In this document: in pieces, positions 54,236-63,563 of the stretch
Position numbering within the stretch: the stretch's first letter is position 1
Layout of the letters: every line of letters starts with the position of its first letter
The notes under the pieces: generated by a model
The model's database searches: none
The model's input: only the letters and a program-made list of their open reading frames with translations
Told to the model about the DNA's origin: nothing
Made by a program: the position numbers and the translations under genes
Assembly (NCBI RefSeq): GCF_004135625.1
Contig: NZ_SDPV01000001.1
Location: 1,424,501 to 1,488,500, forward strand
DNA from: Pelagerythrobacter rhizovicinus
GTDB taxonomy: Bacteria > Pseudomonadota > Alphaproteobacteria > Sphingomonadales > Sphingomonadaceae
Direction of reading: 5' to 3'
Length of the DNA stretch: 64,000 bases

Positions 54236-56181
54236 CAGACCGGCTCCTCGCCTCGGCGCTGGGCGATCCGCGCACGAACCGCGCGGCGTCGAAGATCGTC
54301 GATCACCCGCCCGATCAGCGCGAGAGCGCCACCGAGCGCCACCAGCATGCCACCATACCAGATGAAGGTCACGAACGGCTTCCACCACAGGCGCAACTGC
54401 CAGCGCCCGGCACCGGCCTCGCTACCCACCACCGCGTAGAGCTGGCCGTTCCAGCGGGTCGCCAGCGCGCTTTCGGTGGTCTCCTGCGGCGGGGCCCAGA
54501 AGCTGCGCGATTGCGGATCCAACTCGATCGGATCGCCGCCGGCGTAGCTTGCCAGCAAGTGCCCTTCGATCGCGGTCCAGTTCGGCCCGGCGGCGGGCAG
54601 GACGTCGGAGAGCGTGACCTCCCATGGACCCACTTGCGCAGTGCCTCCTGCAGCGACTGCTGCCAGCCGCTCCTCGGAAAAGGCGCTTTCGCTTGCCATA
54701 CCGAACAGCGCGACCGCCAGACCAAAGTGTGCGACCACCATGCCCCAGACGGCGAGCGGCACGCGTGTGAGCCGGCGCCCGCGCAGCGGCAGGAAGCTGG
54801 CCACGGCGAGCCCTACCGCGATCGCAAGGCCAAGCAGCGGCAGAACCCCCGTTTCGTCCAGCGCCAGCGCGCCGATGAGCGCCACCAGCATGATCGCACC
54901 GATCAGGATCAGCGGACGGTGGACTCGCTCCATCGAATCCCGCCGCCAGCGCAGCAGCGGACCGACGGCCATCACCAGCAGCATCGGAATAACGAAGATC
55001 GCCCCTACCGCATTGAAATAGGGCGGTCCCACCGAAACACGCACGTCGAAAGCTTCGGTCAGCAGCGGGTAAAGCGTGCCGAGCAGCACGATTCCCAGGA
55101 TAGCGCTCAGCATCACGTTGTTGAACACCAGCGCTCCCTCCCGACTGGTGACGGCGAAGCGCTGCCCCTCGCTTACCGTTCCTGCGCGCAGGGCGAACAG
55201 CGCCAGCGCACCGCCGATGTAGAGCGTCAGGAGCACCAGGATGAAGCTGCCGCGTTCGGGGTCGACCGCGAAGGCGTGGACGCTCGTCAGAATGCCCGAG
55301 CGCACGAGGAACGTGCCGAGCATGCTCATCGAGAAGGCGACCACTCCCAGCATGATCGTCCAGGCGCGCAGCGCGTCGCGCGCAGCGAGCACGCTCGCCG
55401 AGTGGAGCAGCGCGGTCGCGGCCAGCCAGGGCATGAGCGAGGCGTTCTCGACCGGATCCCAGAACCACCAGCCGCCCCAGCCGAGCTCGTAGTAGGCCCA
55501 ATACGACCCCGCGGTGATGCCGAGCGTGAGGAACACCCAGGCGCCGAGCACCCACGGCCGCATCACGCGTGCGAACTCGGGCGTGACCTGCCGTGTGAGC
55601 AGCGCTCCGACCGCGAAACTGAACGCGACCGAGAGCCCCACGTAGCCGAAGTAAAGCGTCGGCGGATGGAGCGCGAGGCCGATGTCCTGCAGCAGCGGAT
55701 TGAGCCCCAGCCCCTCGATCGGTGGCTGCGGCAGCCGCTCGAACGGGTTCGAGCTGACGATCAGGAAGGCGTAGAAGCCGAGCCCGACGAAGGCCTGCGC
55801 GGCGAGTGTCGCAAGCATGGTCTTCTCCGGCAGGCGCCGCTCCACCAGAGCGATCAGCGCGCCCGACAGCGCCATGACGGCGACCCACAACAGCATCGAG
55901 CCTTCGTGGTTGCCCCAAGCACCGGCGAGCTTGAAGATCATCGGCTTGGCAGAATGCGAGTTCGCAGCGACGAGCTTCACCGAAAGATCGGTGATTGCGA
56001 ACAGCCACAGCAGCACCAAGAAAGCGAACGCGCAGGCGATCCCCTGGATGACCGCCGCTGGCCGCACAAGCGCCGCAACACCCTCTCCGCCCGGCCGCAA
56101 CGCCATCGCCCCGGCATAGAGCTGCAGGGCAGCTAGCGCCGCAGCCAGCCACAGGGCGGCCAGGCCGAGTTCGGCGATCAC
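54235..56181 (-). CDS. ccmF: Heme lyase subunit CcmF
   Basis: 648-aa polytopic membrane protein that joins heme to apocytochrome c. The tryptophan-rich WWD domain is WGGWWFWDPVENASLMPWLA (about 226-245), and heme-coordinating histidines are expected in flanking periplasmic loops (for example HPPTLYFGYVG). It lies in the tightly packed ccmC-D-E-F-G-H-I order, overlapping ccmE by 4 bases. Confidence 0.96.
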   Translation of the reverse strand: MIAELGLAALWLAAALAALQLYAGAMALRPGGEGVAALVRPAAVIQGIACAFAFLVLLWLFAITDLSVKLVAANSHSAKPMIFKLAGAWGNHEGSMLLWVAVMALSGALIALVERRLPEKTMLATLAAQAFVGLGFYAFLIVSSNPFERLPQPPIEGLGLNPLLQDIGLALHPPTLYFGYVGLSVAFSFAVGALLTRQVTPEFARVMRPWVLGAWVFLTLGITAGSYWAYYELGWGGWWFWDPVENASLMPWLAATALLHSASVLAARDALRAWTIMLGVVAFSMSMLGTFLVRSGILTSVHAFAVDPERGSFILVLLTLYIGGALALFALRAGTVSEGQRFAVTSREGALVFNNVMLSAILGIVLLGTLYPLLTEAFDVRVSVGPPYFNAVGAIFVIPMLLVMAVGPLLRWRRDSMERVHRPLILIGAIMLVALIGALALDETGVLPLLGLAIAVGLAVASFLPLRGRRLTRVPLAVWGMVVAHFGLAVALFGMASESAFSEERLAAVAAGGTAQVGPWEVTLSDVLPAAGPNWTAIEGHLLASYAGGDPIELDPQSRSFWAPPQETTESALATRWNGQLYAVVGSEAGAGRWQLRLWWKPFVTFIWYGGMLVALGGALALIGRVIDDLRRRAVRARIAQRRGEEPV

Positions 56182-56642
56182 GCGCCGCCCTCGGTCTCGG
56201 CGACCACTTCGCGCTTCTGGTGCTCGCTCATCTCCTGCAGTTCGCGCGGCACGTAGTTCTCGTCATGCTTGGCGAGCAGGTTGTCGGCGAGGAACGTGCC
56301 ATCGGGGCCAAGCCGCCCTTCTGCCACGACGCCCGAGCCCTCGACGAACAGATCCGGCAGGATGCCGGCGAACCGCACCGGCACCCGCGCCTCGCCGTCG
56401 CCGACGACAAAGGCGACCGTCACACCATCAGACAGCGTGCGGATCGAGCCTTCCTCGACCATGCCGCCCAGCCGCACGGCGCGACCCGGGTCGGGCGGTT
56501 CGGCGACGATCTCTTCGGGCACGTAGAAATAGCTCGCCTGGCTGCGCAGCGCCCAGGCGGCAAGCAGGCCGGCCGCGACCAAGGCAATCAGCGCGATGAC
56601 GACCAGCACGAGCCGCTGGTGCTTCGGTTTGAGCGTACTCAC
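56178..56642 (-). CDS. ccmE: Periplasmic heme chaperone CcmE
   Basis: 154-aa membrane-anchored OB-fold protein that carries heme covalently. The N-terminal anchor (residues 11-32) precedes the beta-barrel. The heme-binding His126 lies in AKHDENYVP with Tyr130, the classical HxxxY form. The start is the GTG at 56642 (MSTLKPKHQRLVLVV), overlapping the ccmD stop; the frame upstream of it reads into ccmC. Confidence 0.95.
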   Translation of the reverse strand: MSTLKPKHQRLVLVVIALIALVAAGLLAAWALRSQASYFYVPEEIVAEPPDPGRAVRLGGMVEEGSIRTLSDGVTVAFVVGDGEARVPVRFAGILPDLFVEGSGVVAEGRLGPDGTFLADNLLAKHDENYVPRELQEMSEHQKREVVAETEGGA

Positions 56643-56779
56643 TTGCGGCGCGCCTCCTCGCGGCGGCGCTCGGCGCGCTTCATGTCCCACCATGCCCAGG
56701 CGACCAGCGCCAGCGTCGCGAGAATGCCTACCGCATAAGCCGCGATGACGAAGTCCCACTGATCGAGCGACTCGCGCAT
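56639..56779 (-). CDS. ccmD: Heme exporter protein CcmD
   Basis: 46-aa single-pass membrane protein: MRESLDQWDFVIAAYAVGIL at the start, then a helix and a strongly basic C-terminal tail ending RREEARRK, the normal CcmD pattern. Its ATG shares the A of the ccmC stop (TGATG) and its end overlaps ccmE by 4 bases. CcmD stabilises the CcmC-CcmE heme complex. Position between ccmC and ccmE confirms the call despite the small size. Confidence 0.92.
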   Translation of the reverse strand: MRESLDQWDFVIAAYAVGILATLALVAWAWWDMKRAERRREEARRK

Positions 56780-57501
56780 CACGCTGCCTCGTTCGCTTTG
56801 CGCCGCAGCCGCGCCTCGGCCTGGATGTCGCCCAGCAGCGCGCGCATCCGGGCCAGGAGGACCCCGCCGAAAATCAGCGAAAAGCCGAGCACGGCAACGA
56901 GCAATGGCACGAGGAACTCGGCATCGATCGCGCTCTTGCCGGCGGTGATGCTCGGTGGCTGGTGGAGCGAATTCCACCACACGACGGAGCGGTTGATGAT
57001 CGGGATGTTGATCGCGCCGACAAGGCCGAAGATCGCCGGAATCCGGCTCGACCCTCCCTCGCGCGCGACGGCCTGTGCCAGCGCGATATAGCCGAAATAG
57101 AGGAACAGCAGAACGAGCATCGAGGTCAGTCGCCCGTCCCACACCCACCAGGTGCCCCAGGTCGGCCGGCCCCAGATCGATCCGGTGGCGAGACAGACCG
57201 CAGTGAAGACCATTCCCGGCACTGCCGCCGCCCGCGCGGCAAGGTCGGCCAGCGGGTGGCGCCAGACGAGGTAGGCCGCGCTGGCAATTGCGATCGCGGT
57301 CCAACCGCCCATGCCGAGCCAGGCGGTGGGCACGTGCAGGAAGAGGATGCGCACCGTCTCGCCCATCAGCTGGTCGGGCGGCACCACGAATAGGCCCCAC
57401 GCCAATGCCGCGCCTGCAAGCACGAGCCCGCTCACGAGCAACAGCGGGGTCAACCAGCGCGCGAGCGACAGGAACCTCTTGGGATTGGCGAAGCCGTGCA
57501 T
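56779..57501 (-). CDS. ccmC: Heme exporter/handling protein CcmC
   Basis: 240-aa protein with six membrane helices that loads heme onto CcmE. The WWD motif is WGRPTWGTWWVWDGRLTS (about 119-136), flanked by conserved histidines (FLHVPTAWLGMG and the NSLHQPPSI region). It is the first ccm gene in the window; ccmA and ccmB are not adjacent, the 63-base gap upstream leading straight to the dehydrogenase gene on the same strand. Confidence 0.95.
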   Translation of the reverse strand: MHGFANPKRFLSLARWLTPLLLVSGLVLAGAALAWGLFVVPPDQLMGETVRILFLHVPTAWLGMGGWTAIAIASAAYLVWRHPLADLAARAAAVPGMVFTAVCLATGSIWGRPTWGTWWVWDGRLTSMLVLLFLYFGYIALAQAVAREGGSSRIPAIFGLVGAINIPIINRSVVWWNSLHQPPSITAGKSAIDAEFLVPLLVAVLGFSLIFGGVLLARMRALLGDIQAEARLRRKANEAA

Positions 57502-57564
57502 GATGACATCCGTATGCCGCGCGCAATGGCAGTCCGCGCCAGCGGGGGCAAGGGATTCGCGATG

Positions 57565-58629
57565 TCAGCGACCGATCAGCTTCTGCGCCATCCGGTCGGC
57601 AACGACATCGGGCGAGACGCCGCTCGCGTCGCTCTCCTGCCAAATCTCCTTCAGCCGGCCAGGAATCTGCGCGATGCGCTTGCGCACCTCGTTGATGTCG
57701 CAGGCCGTGCCGTCGCGGCGAGCGAGGTACTCCAGCGTCACACTGATGATGCCGCCCGCGTTGATCACATAGTCGGGGGCGTAGAGGATGCCGCGCTCGG
57801 CCAACGTCTCGCCGTGGTGGGCGCGCGCGAGCTGGTTATTCGCGCCCCCCGCCACGATCGGCGCGTCGAGCCGCGCGATTCCGGCGTCGTCGAGGATCGC
57901 ACCAAGCGCATTGGGGCTGAACACATCGCACGCCACGCCCATCACGGCATCGGGTGCCGCAGTTTCGCCTTCCAGTTCGTCCGCGAGTGCTGCCGCTCGG
58001 TCCATGTCGATATCAGAAAGCGTCAGTTTCGCTCCGTCCTTCGACAGCAGGCGCGCAACGCCACCGCCGACACTGCCAACGCCCTGGATGGCGACGTGCA
58101 CGCCCCTCACCGAATCCTTGCCTAGCTTGTGGCGCACCGCCGCCTTGATACCGTGATAGATACCCATCGCCGTGAACGGCCCCGGGTCACCGCCGGCCGC
58201 ACCCTCACCGTCGACCGGGAGGCCGGTGACGTATTGCGTGCGCCGCGATACCGCGACCATGTCGGCTTCCCCGATGCCTACGTCTTCCGCGGTGACGTAC
58301 GCGCCCCCCAAAGTCTCGACGGCCTCGCCGAAGGCCTCGAGCATCTGGGGCGTCTTGGTTCGCTCGCGGTCGGCGAGAATCACTGCTTTGCCGCCGCCCA
58401 TGGGCAGGCCGGCCATCGCGTTCTTGTAGCTCATTCCCCGGCTGAGCCGCAGGGCGTCGCGCATTGCGTCCTGAGGATCGGCGTAGTGCCAGAAGCGCGT
58501 CCCGCCCGCGCCGGGACCGAGATGCGTCGAATGGAGCGCGATGATCGCGGTCAGCCCCGATACGCGGTCACGCACCAGTTGAACGAGTTCGTGATCGTCG
58601 TAGTCCGGTTCGGTCCAGAATGCCGTCAT
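57565..58629 (-). CDS. Leucine/valine/phenylalanine-type amino acid dehydrogenase
   Basis: 354-aa NAD-dependent oxidative deaminase of the Glu/Leu/Phe/Val dehydrogenase family. The length and the two lysines K69 (MSYKNAMAGLPMGGGK) and K81 match leucine dehydrogenase Lys68/Lys80. The dinucleotide-binding segment is AIQGVGSVGGGVARLL. It would interconvert a branched-chain or aromatic L-amino acid and its 2-keto acid. The start at 58629 (MTAFWTEPDYDDHELVQLVR) is preferred; upstream residues in the open frame run into the tRNA-His flank. Substrate preference is not determinable. Confidence 0.9.
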   Translation of the reverse strand: MTAFWTEPDYDDHELVQLVRDRVSGLTAIIALHSTHLGPGAGGTRFWHYADPQDAMRDALRLSRGMSYKNAMAGLPMGGGKAVILADRERTKTPQMLEAFGEAVETLGGAYVTAEDVGIGEADMVAVSRRTQYVTGLPVDGEGAAGGDPGPFTAMGIYHGIKAAVRHKLGKDSVRGVHVAIQGVGSVGGGVARLLSKDGAKLTLSDIDMDRAAALADELEGETAAPDAVMGVACDVFSPNALGAILDDAGIARLDAPIVAGGANNQLARAHHGETLAERGILYAPDYVINAGGIISVTLEYLARRDGTACDINEVRKRIAQIPGRLKEIWQESDASGVSPDVVADRMAQKLIGR

Positions 58630-58674
58630 TTTAGGAGAAAGTCCCGCTGTAACCAACGGCGAAGATCGGGGAAA

Positions 58675-58752
58675 TGGGGCGATCGACGGGGTTCGAACCC
58701 GCGACCTCCGGTACCACAAACCGGCGCTCTAACCAACTGAGCTACGATCGCC
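58675..58752 (-). tRNA. tRNA-His(GTG)
   Basis: 78-nt cloverleaf with encoded CCA. The anticodon stem CCGGT/ACCGG encloses the loop TTGTGGT (anticodon GTG). The acceptor stem is extended to eight pairs by an extra 5' G facing the discriminator C, the identity hallmark of tRNA-His. The T arm is GCGGGTTCGAACCCCGT. Its 3' end lies 45 bases before the dehydrogenase start; no repeat of its 3' end is seen nearby. Confidence 0.97.
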
Positions 58753-59154
58753 ACATGCCCCGGCCCGAGATCGGACCTGCCGTGCAAGGCGGGCTGATAC
58801 GCCCGTGCGGCGCGCGGTCAAGTCGCGAACGGTGCGGGCGCGCGCCTGTTGCATAAGGATGCCCGTTTGCAAAGTAAAAACTACGTACCTCCTTCACAAA
58901 CGCAAGATTGTTTCGTGGTCGCCTGAGTACCCCGCCCCGGCCACGCGCCGAACGTCCGGGACCGCGAATCCGGCGTTACGTTTCGGGTTCGGCTCGACTG
59001 CTCGTAAGCGGGGCGCCCTAAACGCGAGAAAGGCGGCCCGACCCGGACCGCCCTCCCTTGTTTCCTGGCCCAGCGAAAGCCGGATCGAGCAACCTCGCGC
59101 CCCGGAAAGCGACCACAGCTTTCGCCGCGACCGCGAGGCAGGAGAGCCTCCGCG
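58753..59154. other. 402-base gap between tRNA-His and rpmE
   Basis: No convincing coding frame. It should contain the tRNA-His promoter (an A/T-rich stretch around 58870-58915 stands out from the GC-rich background) and the rpmE terminator at 59021-59055. Confidence 0.5.
59021..59055 (-). terminator. Probable rpmE terminator
   Basis: On the minus strand GGCGGTCC pairs with GGGCCGCC (one G-T type mismatch) around a short loop, followed by TTTCTCGCGTTT. It lies about 100 bases beyond the rpmE stop. Confidence 0.55.
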
Positions 59155-59382
59155 TCAGCTCTTCTTAAGGGACAGCCCGCCGAAGCGCTTGTTGAACGCC
59201 GCGACACGGCCGCCTTCCTGAACCTGCTGCTTGCCACCGGTCCAGGCCGGGTGGCTGGTCGGATCGATATCGAGCGTCAGCGTGTCACCCTCGCTGCCCC
59301 AAGTGGAGCGCGTCTGGAACTCCGTCCCGTCGGTCATCTTGACGGTGATCATGTGGTAATCGGGATGCGTATCGGCCTTCAT
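59155..59382 (-). CDS. rpmE: 50S ribosomal protein L31
   Basis: 75-aa ribosomal protein bL31. [20 protein letters not shown] at the start and [17 protein letters not shown] at the end are the conserved ends. No cysteine is present, so this is the zinc-free (C-minus) form, as usual in alphaproteobacteria. The start at 59382 fits the family; the open frame to 59472 adds an unrelated leader. Confidence 0.95.
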   Translation of the reverse strand: MKADTHPDYHMITVKMTDGTEFQTRSTWGSEGDTLTLDIDPTSHPAWTGGKQQVQEGGRVAAFNKRFGGLSLKKS

Positions 59383-59480
59383 GGCATCGGGTCCTTTTGC
59401 ATATGACCGGTTCCGACCGGCCGGCAATGTCGGGAAAGCGGCGCCCTTAGGGCGCTGCGAGTGATTTGGCAAGCCGTTCC

Positions 59481-59498
59481 CCTCCCGCCGGCGGGAGG
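59481..59498 (-). terminator. Perfect palindrome after fabZ
   Basis: CCTCCCGCC and GGCGGGAGG form an uninterrupted 18-base palindrome seven bases beyond the fabZ stop. There is no T tract. It may mark the 3' end of the bamA-skp-fabZ message or a REP-like element. Confidence 0.5.
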
Positions 59499-59504
59499 AC
59501 GAGA

Positions 59505-59972
59505 TCAGTCGCTCGGTGGATCGGCAACCATCGCCGTAAACTCGGCTTCGGAGGTGGTCTTCCCCTCCACGCTGGCCCTGCCCTTGAACTTGTAGACCCG
59601 GCTGCGCTTCTGGAGGAACTCGACTTCGAGGTCGAGCAGGCAGCCAGGCGTCACGGGAGCACGGAACTTGGCGTTCTCGATCCCCATGAAATAGACCAGC
59701 TTGCCTGTTCCCGCGAGTTCGAGAGTCTCGATCCCGAGGATCGCCGCGGCCTGCGCGAGCGCTTCGATCTGAAGCACCCCGGGCATGATTGGCGCCCCAG
59801 GGAAATGCCCTTGGAAGAAGCCTTCGTTGAAGCTGACCGCCTTGACCGCGTGAATCCGCTCGCCGAGCTCGATCGACTTGACGCGATCGACCAGCAGGAG
59901 CGGGTAACGGTGCGGCAGGGCCTTGAGCACCTTGCGGATATCGTACGGCTGCGCGCCCGTTGCCTCGCTCAT
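59505..59972 (-). CDS. fabZ: 3-hydroxyacyl-[ACP] dehydratase FabZ
   Basis: 155-aa hot-dog-fold dehydratase of fatty acid synthesis. The catalytic pair is H56 ([12 protein letters not shown]) and E70 (VLQIEALAQ). It follows skp after 25 bases. In LPS-producing bacteria this place in the cluster is flanked by lpxD and lpxA; neither is here. Confidence 0.96.
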   Translation of the reverse strand: MSEATGAQPYDIRKVLKALPHRYPLLLVDRVKSIELGERIHAVKAVSFNEGFFQGHFPGAPIMPGVLQIEALAQAAAILGIETLELAGTGKLVYFMGIENAKFRAPVTPGCLLDLEVEFLQKRSRVYKFKGRASVEGKTTSEAEFTAMVADPPSD

Positions 59973-59997
59973 CGCCCTGCCTTCTTCGCGTTCCGTA

Positions 59998-60684
59998 TCA
60001 ACGGCCCGTCGGCTGCTGCTGCTGCGGCTGCTGTGCAGGTTGCGCGCCCTGTGCCGCCTGGGCCGCTTGCTGCTGCTCGCGAATCTCGCGGGGCACCCAA
60101 CCCTGCGGCGGGGTGACTTGCACGCTCGGCACCAAGGCGTTCAGCTCGTTCAGGACGTCCTGCGTGAGGTTGTGCTGCGCGCCGGCATAGATCACCTGAC
60201 CCGATGTTGCGTCCAGGATCAGCGAGACATTCTTCTTCTGCGCCGCGGCCTGCACGGCCTCGTCCAGGCGATCCTCGATCTGCTCCTGGGCGTAGGCGCG
60301 GCTCAGCGAGACGGGCGCCAGGATCTGCTGCAACTCACGCTGCCCGGACTGTTCGATCTGCTGGATCTGCGCGGCCTGCTGCTGCAGCGCCTGCTGGTCC
60401 GGATTCGCGGCCTGACGATCGGTGTTGAACTTCTGGATCATCGGCGTGAGCTGCGCTTCGAGTTGCTGGCGACGCGCCTCGGCCTGGTCGATCTGCGCCT
60501 TGTAGGTCGTCTGGCGCTGCTGCTCGGCTGTCTGATAGGCGTTGGAATTGGCGATCACGGCAGGGAGGCTGACAACGCCGACGCCTCGTGCGTCCTGCGC
60601 CACGGCCGGAGCAGCGAGCATCGGGGCGGAAGCCGCCGTGAGCATGAGCCCGGCCGCGACGACCGGCTTGAGAAGGTTCTTCAT
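59998..60684 (-). CDS. skp: OmpH/Skp-family periplasmic chaperone
   Basis: 228-aa periplasmic chaperone for outer-membrane proteins. The signal peptide is at residues 1-29 (ends APAVAQDA). A long charged, Gln-rich helical region (about 50-130; [20 protein letters not shown] onward) forms the tentacle arms. The C-terminal tail from about residue 195 is almost entirely Gln, Ala and Pro ([20 protein letters not shown]), longer than in E. coli Skp. The ATG shares its A with the bamA stop. Confidence 0.92.
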   Translation of the reverse strand: MKNLLKPVVAAGLMLTAASAPMLAAPAVAQDARGVGVVSLPAVIANSNAYQTAEQQRQTTYKAQIDQAEARRQQLEAQLTPMIQKFNTDRQAANPDQQALQQQAAQIQQIEQSGQRELQQILAPVSLSRAYAQEQIEDRLDEAVQAAAQKKNVSLILDATSGQVIYAGAQHNLTQDVLNELNALVPSVQVTPPQGWVPREIREQQQAAQAAQGAQPAQQPQQQQPTGR

Positions 60685-63407
60685 CAGAATTGAGTTCCTA
60701 CGTTGAAAGTGAAGGTCTTTGTATCGTCGCCCGGCTCCTTCTTGAGCACGTGGGCGAAGTCGATGCGGAACGGCCCGAAGGGAGAGTTCCAGTTCACGCC
60801 AATGCCCACCGAGATGCGCGGGCTTGCGGTGTCGCCCAGGAAAACTTCCTGGAACGGGCTGGCAACCTGGTATGTGAAGGGGTCATTAGGATTGCCGTTG
60901 GCATCCGTTGGATCGGTCGTCGTCTCGTTCGGGTCCGTGGGATCGATGTAGAGCGGATTCCCGTCGCTATCGAACGCCTGGCGCCGAATTCCGTCAGGGT
61001 ATGGGGCGCTTTGCAGGTCCGGGCGCGTCACGTTGAACAGCGCCCCCACGTCGAGGAAGATCGACGGCCGCAGGCCCATCTCTCGCGCGCCCGAGCCAAG
61101 CGGAATCTCGAGTTCGGCACGGCCGAGATAGTAGGCATTGCCACCTAGCGCGTCGTCGCCGACCTGATCGCGATCTGTGATCACCACGGGATTGCCGTCC
61201 TCATCCTCGCGGATCGGCTGACGCAGCACGCGCGGTCCGACACCGCGAATGTCGAAGCCGCGGAACTGCGGCTCGCCCAGGAAGAAACGGTCGGTCAGCC
61301 GCACGTCATCGACGCCGGGGCCGCGATCCTCGAGCCCCTTGATCACGCCCCCCTCACCTTGCAGCGAGAAAATGAAACCGCCGAATACCGGCCAGTACTT
61401 GGCGCCTTTGGCGCGCAGGCGCAGGTACTTCACCGATCCGCCCAAGCCGGCATATTGGGTGCTTAGCGACAGCGACTCACCACGCGTTGGCCGGTAGTTG
61501 TTGTCGAGGCTGTTATAAGCGATCGTCAATCCGACAATGGAGCTGGTTCGCTTGCCCACGGCCTCGCACAGGTAGCGGCCCGCCAGGACGGGGTCGCATT
61601 CGGTCACGCCGTCGCCGTCGATGTCGCTGTAGTAGGTGAACTCGTCGAGCGAGACGTTGTCGTAATTGAGCGTATAGCTGCCGATCGCCGAGATGTACTC
61701 GGTCAGCGGCACGCCGGCGCGAACTTCGAAACCGGTCGTCGACTGCTCAAATGTGCGGTTCCGGTCGTTGTTGAGGAAATTGAAGCTGTTGTAGTCCTTG
61801 CGGTAGATGTCGACGCCCATCGAGATGTTGCGATCGAACACATACGGCTCGGAGAAGCTCAACGCCGCCGACCGCGAGTAGCGCGACCAGTTGACCGACG
61901 CGCCCACCGTCTGTCCGCGGCCGCGGAAGTTGCGCTGGCGGATCGAGCCGGCGAGAATGAAGTTCTCGATCGACGAGAAGCCTGCGGAGAGCTGCAGCTC
62001 GCCGGTCGGCTGCTCCTCCACGTTCGCTTCGAGGATGATGCGGTCGGGGGCGCTGCCCTCCTTCTGCTCGATCTCGAAGTTTTCCTGGAAGTAGCCGAGC
62101 GAGTTGATCCGGTTGCTCGACCGCTTGACCTGGAGCGAGTTGAACGCGTCGCCCTCGGCCACGCGGAACTCGCGGCGGACGACCTTGTCCTGCGTCAGCG
62201 TGTTGCCGTTCACGTCGATCTGCTCGACATAGACGCGCGGCGCCTCACGCAGGACGAATGTAACGTCCATCGTGAGGTCTTCCTGATTTCGAACAAACTG
62301 CGGCTGCGTGTCGGCGAAGGCATAGCCGAAGGTGCCGGCAAGCTCGTTGAGCTGCTCCACCGTATCTTCGACCAGCTTGGCATTGTACCAGTCGCCGCTC
62401 TTCATCGGCAGGTTCTGCGTCATCCGCTCGCTGTCGAAGTCGCGAATCTGGCTGTCGACCGAGACATCCCCGAACTTGTAGCGCTCGCCCTCTTCGAGGA
62501 CGTAGGTGATGATGAAGTCTTCCTTGTCCGGCGTCAGCTCGGCCACGGCGGAGACGACACGGAAGTCGGCATAGCCTTCGGTCAGATAGAACTGGCGCAG
62601 CTTCTGCTGGTCGAACGCCAGGCGGTCGGGATCATAGCTGGTATTCGAGCTGAAGAAGCGGAAGAAGCGCGCTTCCTTGGTGACCATCTCTCCCTTGAGT
62701 TCGCCATCATCGAAGTCCTCGTTGCCGAGGATGTTGATCTGGCGGACCTTCGACTTGGGACCCTCGCTGATCTCGAACACGACATCGACGCGGTTCTGGC
62801 TAAGCTCGACCGTTTGCGGCTCCACCGAAGCGGCAAAGCGGCCCTGGCGCTTGTAGAGCTCGATGATTCGCGCGGTGTCCGCCCGGACTTTCGAGCGCGT
62901 GAATATCTGGCGCGGGGCGAGGCGGATTTCAGGCAGGATCTTGTCGTTCTTGATCCGCCGATTGCCTTCCAGGATGATACGGTTGATGACCGGATTTTCG
63001 GTGACCTCGATAACGACATTGCCGTTGTCGTTGCGCACACTGGCTTCGGAGAAGAGCTCGGTAGCGTAAAGATCCTTCAGCGCCTGGTCGGCCACGGCCT
63101 GCGTGTAGGTGTCGCCGGCCCGCATCTCGATGTACGACAGGATCGTCGAGGGCTCGAGCCGTTGCGCACCGACTACGGTGATGGAGCGTATAATCTGCCC
63201 CTGTGGCGCCACGGCGGGCGCGGGCTGTGCCGCGGGTTGCTGCGTAGCGGGCTGCGGCGTCTGCGCGGCAGCCGGTGCGGACGTCTCTTCCTCCTGTGCC
63301 AGCAGCGGCGCAGGAACGCCGGCCAGCATGGTGCCGCAGAGCAGGGCCAGCGCGAAGCCCGTGCCGGTCTTGCCGAATGCGCCGGCGGCTTTCTCGCGTT
63401 CAATCAT
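60684..63407 (-). CDS. bamA: Outer-membrane protein assembly factor BamA
   Basis: 907-aa core of the BAM machinery. The signal peptide spans about residues 1-38 (ends APLLAQ), then a Pro/Ala/Gln-rich linker (AAAQTPQPATQQPAAQPAPA), five POTRA domains (about 73-420; IRSITVVGAQRLEPSTILSY begins POTRA1) and the 16-strand barrel ending FTFNVGTQF. The VRGF/IRGF-type barrel motif appears as FRGFDIRGVGPR. ATG 63407 gives the cleanest signal peptide; the open frame reaches 63428. Between rseP and skp is its standard position. Confidence 0.95.
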   Translation of the reverse strand: MIEREKAAGAFGKTGTGFALALLCGTMLAGVPAPLLAQEEETSAPAAAQTPQPATQQPAAQPAPAVAPQGQIIRSITVVGAQRLEPSTILSYIEMRAGDTYTQAVADQALKDLYATELFSEASVRNDNGNVVIEVTENPVINRIILEGNRRIKNDKILPEIRLAPRQIFTRSKVRADTARIIELYKRQGRFAASVEPQTVELSQNRVDVVFEISEGPKSKVRQINILGNEDFDDGELKGEMVTKEARFFRFFSSNTSYDPDRLAFDQQKLRQFYLTEGYADFRVVSAVAELTPDKEDFIITYVLEEGERYKFGDVSVDSQIRDFDSERMTQNLPMKSGDWYNAKLVEDTVEQLNELAGTFGYAFADTQPQFVRNQEDLTMDVTFVLREAPRVYVEQIDVNGNTLTQDKVVRREFRVAEGDAFNSLQVKRSSNRINSLGYFQENFEIEQKEGSAPDRIILEANVEEQPTGELQLSAGFSSIENFILAGSIRQRNFRGRGQTVGASVNWSRYSRSAALSFSEPYVFDRNISMGVDIYRKDYNSFNFLNNDRNRTFEQSTTGFEVRAGVPLTEYISAIGSYTLNYDNVSLDEFTYYSDIDGDGVTECDPVLAGRYLCEAVGKRTSSIVGLTIAYNSLDNNYRPTRGESLSLSTQYAGLGGSVKYLRLRAKGAKYWPVFGGFIFSLQGEGGVIKGLEDRGPGVDDVRLTDRFFLGEPQFRGFDIRGVGPRVLRQPIREDEDGNPVVITDRDQVGDDALGGNAYYLGRAELEIPLGSGAREMGLRPSIFLDVGALFNVTRPDLQSAPYPDGIRRQAFDSDGNPLYIDPTDPNETTTDPTDANGNPNDPFTYQVASPFQEVFLGDTASPRISVGIGVNWNSPFGPFRIDFAHVLKKEPGDDTKTFTFNVGTQF

Positions 63408-63563
63408 CGACACGGCGATCCCGTCCAATCCTTACCAAATGCACCATCTGGGCCGCTGCCCAAGCATCGGAGCGACGGCGAATGCCGCCCTTGCCCGATG
63501 CCGTGCCCCCAATCAAGCAAAGGAAGGAACCATTCCCCCGCGCTTTTCCGCCCCCCGGATCGG

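Noticed and set aside
54175-56136. 653-aa plus-strand open frame, rich in His, Arg and Gln
   Set aside because: Mirror of ccmF; the composition is a by-product of its hydrophobic codons read backwards.
56780-57643. Upstream extension of the ccmD frame
   Set aside because: Out-of-frame reading of ccmC; only the last 46 codons form a CcmD protein.
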